DNA of 15,111 nt from DASZHC01 sp035938215 (GTDB lineage: Bacteria; Verrucomicrobiota; Verrucomicrobiia; Chthoniobacterales; JAFAMB01), in contig DASZHC010000007.1 of assembly GCA_035938215.1 (NCBI GenBank), forward strand, positions 1-15,111, in the 5' to 3' direction. Shown here one piece after another: positions 11,529-15,111 of this stretch. The notes below the pieces were generated by a model. It saw only the letters and a list, made by a program, of their open reading frames with translations. It did not search any database and was not told the origin of the DNA. Both the position numbers and the translations under genes were made by a program. How positions within the stretch are numbered: the stretch's first letter is position 1; each line of letters begins with the position of its first letter.

Positions 11529-14423
11529 ATGTCGAATAGCGAAGTTTCGGGGAGGGCTAAATGCACCGGCTTCCCCTCATTTGTCGAGCGTCATGTAGGC
11601 CCAAGTCTCGAGGATATTCGCGTGATGCTTGGGCAAATCGGGTACGACTCACTTGAGACCCTTATCGATGCTACGATCCCGGAGAAACTCAGGTTCCGAA
11701 AGACGTTGGCTTTGCCCGAAGCCGAGACGGAGTTTGAAGTGCTAAGGAAACTTCGTGCGATCTCCCTTAAAAATCGCGTGGCCAGGTCCTATATCGGCCT
11801 TGGTTATCATGCATGTATTACGCCGCCTGCCATCCAACGGCATATCCTGGAGAATGCCGGTTGGTATACGGCATATACGCCTTACCAGGCAGAGATTGCG
11901 CAAGGACGTCTGGAAGCCCTCGTGAACTTCCAAACGATGGTAACAGACCTTACCGGGCTCGAGATTGCAAACGCGTCGCTGCTGGACGAGGGAACGGCGG
12001 CTGCAGAATCGATGGCGATGTGCTTTTCTCTCCGAAAGCAGCCTTCGGCTCGGACATTTTTTGTGTCCAATACCTGTCATCCGCAAACCATAGCCGTAGT
12101 GGAAACCCGCGCGAAACCTCTGGGGATCGATGTTGCCGTTGGCGATCACGACTCCTGGGACTTCGACGTCCCGATCTTCGGCGCCTTGGTTCAATATCCT
12201 GCGACAGACGGGAAGATTTTTGACTATGCCGCTTTCGTGGAGCGGCTTCATGAACGTCAGGCATTGGCCGTGGTCGCCACGGATCTCCTCAGTCTTACTT
12301 TGCTCGTGTCGCCAGGAGAATTTGGAGCGGATATTTGCGTCGGAACGAGTCAGCGGTTCGGAGTTCCACTTGGCTTTGGCGGGCCGCATGCCGCATTTTT
12401 TTCGACGCGCAACGAATATAGGCGGCAGATGCCTGGGCGACTCGTTGGGATCTCCAGGGATCCTGCCGGCCGCCCCGGATATCGGCTTTCGCTGCAAACC
12501 AGAGAGCAACACATCAGGCGCGATAAGGCTACAAGCAACATTTGCACCGCTCAGGTGCTGCTGGCGATTATTGCTGCGACTTACGCGGTCTATCATGGTC
12601 CTCGCCGCTTGAGACAAATTGCCGAGCGGATTCACTCCCAGACCGAGATATTGGCGGCCGCTTTAAAGCGATTTGGATTTGAAGTAAGCGACGGTCCCCG
12701 TTTTGATACACTGCGTGTCAATCTTGGCGATCGGCGTGCCGCGATACTGGCGAAGGCGGATGCCGGGTCGATCAATGTGCGATCGTATCCCGATGGATCG
12801 ATTGGGCTGGCTCTTGATGAGACGGTTTCGGACCAGGATCTATTGACACTGATCGGATTATTTGGTGATCCCCGTTCCCTATCCGCTGAGGAAGTCAGTG
12901 CGGCTCGCAATTCAACCATTCCCGAGAAATTTGTCCGCCATTCGGCTTATCTGACCCACCCGGTCTTTAACTCGTATCATACCGAAACGGAATTGTCGCG
13001 TTATCTGCATCGACTGGTGTCCAGAGATCTGTCGTTAACGACTTCGATGATCCCACTCGGCTCATGTACGATGAAATTGAATGCTGCGGCTGAAATGCTA
13101 CCGATTACGTGGCCTGAGTTCAGTCAGATTCATCCTTTTGCTCCGAAGACTCAAATCGCGGGATATCTCGAATTGATCGCAGAACTGGAGACCGATCTGG
13201 CCGAAATCACTGGATTCGATGCAGTTACTATCCAACCAAACGCCGGATCGCAAGGGGAATACGCGGGGTTGCTGGCGATCCGTGAATATTTCAAGCATCG
13301 GGGCGAAAGCCATCGAGACGTCTGCCTGATTCCAACATCCGCGCACGGCACGAATCCAGCCTCCGCGGCGATGGCCGGCCTCAAAGTCGTTCCGATTCAA
13401 TGTGACGCCAAGGGGAATATCGATATTGCGGATCTCCGGAGCAAAGCGGAACGGCATGCGGCATCCCTCGCCTCGCTGATGGTGACCTACCCGTCGACGC
13501 ATGGCGTGTTCGAGGAGGATATCTCGGAGATCTGCGACATTGTTCACAGCCGCGGAGGACAGGTCTATTTGGACGGTGCGAATTTGAACGCGCTTGTGGG
13601 ACTCTGCCGACCGGGCGATTTCGGCGCGGACGTTTGCCACCTCAATTTGCATAAGACCTTCTGTATCCCGCATGGAGGAGGCGGTCCCGGTGTTGGACCC
13701 ATAGGCGTGAAAGCACACCTCGCCGGGTACCTGCCCTCGCACCCTCTTGTCGACCTTGGCCGAAAGTCAGGCATCGGCCCGATCTCGGCTGCACCCTACG
13801 GAAGCGCGGGAATCCTGGCCATCTCGTGGGCGTATCTTCGTCTGATGGGTCCGGAAGGCTTGAGTTACGCGACACGCGTTGCGATCGTCAACGCCAACTA
13901 TATAGCGAGCCGCCTTGCGCGCTATTTTCCTGTTCTTTATAGCGGACTCAAGGGTCTGGTTGCGCACGAGTGCATTATTGATCTGCGGCAATTCAAGAGA
14001 TCGGCTGGCATCGAGGTTGAAGATGTTGCAAAACGACTTATCGACTACGGATTTCACGCTCCGACTATGTCCTGGCCTGTTCCGGGAACAATGATGATCG
14101 AGCCGACCGAGAGCGAATCCAAAGGGGAATTGGACCGCTTTTGCGATGCCATGATATCCATTCACGGTGAGATCCGCGCGATCGAGACCGGGGAGGCAGA
14201 CAGAGAGGATAACGCGCTTAAGTGCGGGCCTCATACCGCACAGGATCTGCTGGTTGAAAACTGGGAGCACGGCTACGGCCGCGAATCAGCGGCCTACCCG
14301 GCGCCCTGGACCAGGGAACACAAGTTCTGGCCGGTCGTCGGCCGCATCGATAACGCCTACGGGGACAGAAATCTCTTCTGCAGCTGTTTACCGGCCGAAG
14401 ATATGGCGTCCTCTAAAACGTGA
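11529..14423 (+). CDS. gcvP: Glycine dehydrogenase (decarboxylating), single-chain P protein
   Basis: This is a 964-aa PLP enzyme that decarboxylates glycine and passes the aminomethyl group to lipoylated GcvH. It is the long single-chain form, with the N-terminal half (SFVERHVGPSLEDIRVMLG, then YTAYTPYQAEIAQGRLEAL) and the C-terminal half fused, unlike the split GcvPA/GcvPB form. The PLP lysine is K709 in HLNLHKTFCIPHGGGGPG. Other hallmarks are PLGSCTMKLN, PNAGSQGEYAGL and SAHGTNPASAAMAG. The frame extends 20 codons upstream to 11469, but the ATG at 11529 leaves a short N-terminus just before the conserved FVERHVGP and avoids an Ala/Pro/Ser/Cys-rich tract with no family likeness. It is divergent from gcvT. 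Confidence 0.96.
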   Translation: MSNSEVSGRAKCTGFPSFVERHVGPSLEDIRVMLGQIGYDSLETLIDATIPEKLRFRKTLALPEAETEFEVLRKLRAISLKNRVARSYIGLGYHACITPPAIQRHILENAGWYTAYTPYQAEIAQGRLEALVNFQTMVTDLTGLEIANASLLDEGTAAAESMAMCFSLRKQPSARTFFVSNTCHPQTIAVVETRAKPLGIDVAVGDHDSWDFDVPIFGALVQYPATDGKIFDYAAFVERLHERQALAVVATDLLSLTLLVSPGEFGADICVGTSQRFGVPLGFGGPHAAFFSTRNEYRRQMPGRLVGISRDPAGRPGYRLSLQTREQHIRRDKATSNICTAQVLLAIIAATYAVYHGPRRLRQIAERIHSQTEILAAALKRFGFEVSDGPRFDTLRVNLGDRRAAILAKADAGSINVRSYPDGSIGLALDETVSDQDLLTLIGLFGDPRSLSAEEVSAARNSTIPEKFVRHSAYLTHPVFNSYHTETELSRYLHRLVSRDLSLTTSMIPLGSCTMKLNAAAEMLPITWPEFSQIHPFAPKTQIAGYLELIAELETDLAEITGFDAVTIQPNAGSQGEYAGLLAIREYFKHRGESHRDVCLIPTSAHGTNPASAAMAGLKVVPIQCDAKGNIDIADLRSKAERHAASLASLMVTYPSTHGVFEEDISEICDIVHSRGGQVYLDGANLNALVGLCRPGDFGADVCHLNLHKTFCIPHGGGGPGVGPIGVKAHLAGYLPSHPLVDLGRKSGIGPISAAPYGSAGILAISWAYLRLMGPEGLSYATRVAIVNANYIASRLARYFPVLYSGLKGLVAHECIIDLRQFKRSAGIEVEDVAKRLIDYGFHAPTMSWPVPGTMMIEPTESESKGELDRFCDAMISIHGEIRAIETGEADREDNALKCGPHTAQDLLVENWEHGYGRESAAYPAPWTREHKFWPVVGRIDNAYGDRNLFCSCLPAEDMASSKT

Positions 14424-14491
14424 CCGTACAGATGCATATGGATAAGAGCTGTGAGATCCGCACGGTGCGAGTCCTCGCGGGTATTTGATAG

Positions 14492-15111
14492 ATGAAAATT
14501 GTCGATCGATATTTGAGCGGCCAGATCTTTGGCACCGTACTCTGGGCTGTCGGTCTGCTCACGATGATTCTTGTTCTAGGCAACGTATTGCGTGATCTGC
14601 TCAGCTTGCTGATCAGCCATCAGGTGCCGATTACCTATATCGTCACCTTTATCGCGTATCTGTTGCCGTTTTCACTTACCTACTCGATTCCCTGGGGCGT
14701 TCTCGTGGCGGTCCTGCTTGTTTTCGGAAAATTGTCTTCGGATAATGAGCTCGTCGCTCTCCGCGCTAATGGGGTGGGGATGCCGAGAATCTGTTTTGCG
14801 GTCTTCGTCATCGCGGTTGGATTCCTCGGAATCTGTCTTTGGATCAATCTCTATGTGGCTCCGATTGCGGAGGTTAAACTGCGCTCCGCCGCTTTCGATC
14901 TGGCATCGAACGATCCTCTGGCGCTCTTTGGAAGCGATGAGGTCATCGATCAGTTTGCGAATCGGAAGATATACGTTGGAAAGAAAGAAGGTTCGACGCT
15001 GCACGATCTTCATATCTTTGAGATGAATGCCGAAAATCTCCCGATGCGGGTGATTTACGCTCGGAGGGGAACGCTCGAAGTTGACAAAAAGAACGAGCAG
15101 ATCTTGCTGCA
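14492..15111 (+). CDS. LptF/LptG family permease, N-terminal part (3' end outside window)
   Basis: The frame opens with ATG at 14492 and runs to the right edge without a stop, showing 206 residues. It starts MKIVDRYLSGQIFGTVLWAV, has a first membrane segment at about 14-36, further ones near 50-78 and 100-122, and the hallmark cytoplasmic loop GKLSSDNELVALRANGVG between them. After the third segment comes a periplasmic beta-jellyroll-like region (FANRKIYVGKKEGSTLHDLH). This is the YjgP/YjgQ family: LptF and LptG form the permease of the LptB2FG ABC transporter that extracts lipopolysaccharide from the inner membrane. Which of the two it is cannot be told from this part. It follows gcvP by 68 bases on the same strand. 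Confidence 0.9.
   Translation, partial: MKIVDRYLSGQIFGTVLWAVGLLTMILVLGNVLRDLLSLLISHQVPITYIVTFIAYLLPFSLTYSIPWGVLVAVLLVFGKLSSDNELVALRANGVGMPRICFAVFVIAVGFLGICLWINLYVAPIAEVKLRSAAFDLASNDPLALFGSDEVIDQFANRKIYVGKKEGSTLHDLHIFEMNAENLPMRVIYARRGTLEVDKKNEQILL

Noticed and set aside
11742..12635. A 297-codon minus-strand frame inside gcvP
   Set aside because: It is antisense to the conserved N-terminal half of GcvP and its translation has no known motif. High-GC antisense frames of this length are common.
14424..14491. Possible small RNA, tRNA or terminator between gcvP and the LptF/G gene
   Set aside because: Only a short CGCAC-G-GTGCG palindrome is seen. There is no cloverleaf and no T-run.
1..15111. 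CRISPR arrays, toxin-antitoxin pairs, integrases, transposases or phage genes
   Set aside because: No regularly spaced direct repeats and no protein with such motifs were seen in any frame. Apart from the palindromic island, the window is housekeeping and envelope genes.

Overview
The window looks like ordinary chromosomal DNA from a Gram-negative bacterium, probably of the Planctomycetes-Verrucomicrobia group (best guess: a soil Verrucomicrobiota). The evidence is indirect: lipopolysaccharide genes (Kdo hydroxylase, heptosyltransferase-like glycosyltransferase, LptF/LptG permease), few recognisable Shine-Dalgarno sequences, middling GC, and a GGGACGGCC-type palindromic repeat in an intergenic island. 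The phylum call is an inference and was not checked by any search.

Layout. Bases 2-1640 (+) hold a tight gene string: the 3' end of an unknown gene, an unknown 206-aa protein with a SAP-like C-terminus, hypoxanthine phosphoribosyltransferase (hpt) and the sulfur carrier MoaD. The string ends in a 17-codon remnant that reads like the N-terminus of a zinc/quinone-type MDR oxidoreductase. A 425-bp gene-free island follows (1694-2118). It carries two inverted copies of a REP-like palindrome, a third unrelated hairpin and further short palindromes. From 2119 to 5419 (-) lie an envelope-related Kdo hydroxylase and an apparent operon of metallophosphoesterase, GT9 heptosyltransferase-like enzyme and YajQ. 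From 5527 to 7667 (-) come acylphosphatase, an isolated nuoA, a small unknown protein and an atypical SDR epimerase-like protein. trpD (+, 7783-8841) starts divergently from the SDR gene and converges with a rhomboid-like membrane protein (-). The last block is glycine cleavage: gcvT and gcvH (-), with gcvP (+) transcribed divergently from gcvT. The window ends inside an LptF/LptG family permease gene.

How the genes work together. GcvP, GcvH and GcvT form the glycine decarboxylase system and lack only the shared L-protein, which is usually encoded elsewhere. The Kdo hydroxylase, GT9 enzyme and LptF/G permease point to lipopolysaccharide inner-core synthesis, modification and export. Hpt, MoaD, TrpD and NuoA are single housekeeping genes away from their usual partners.

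I found no clear new defence, mobile or secretion system. The points most worth a second look are the truncated MDR gene next to the palindromic island, the rhomboid-fold protein without the usual catalytic residues but with a CxxC...CxxH tail, the orphan nuoA with a strong hairpin behind it, and a three-residue insertion at the anthranilate-binding region of TrpD.
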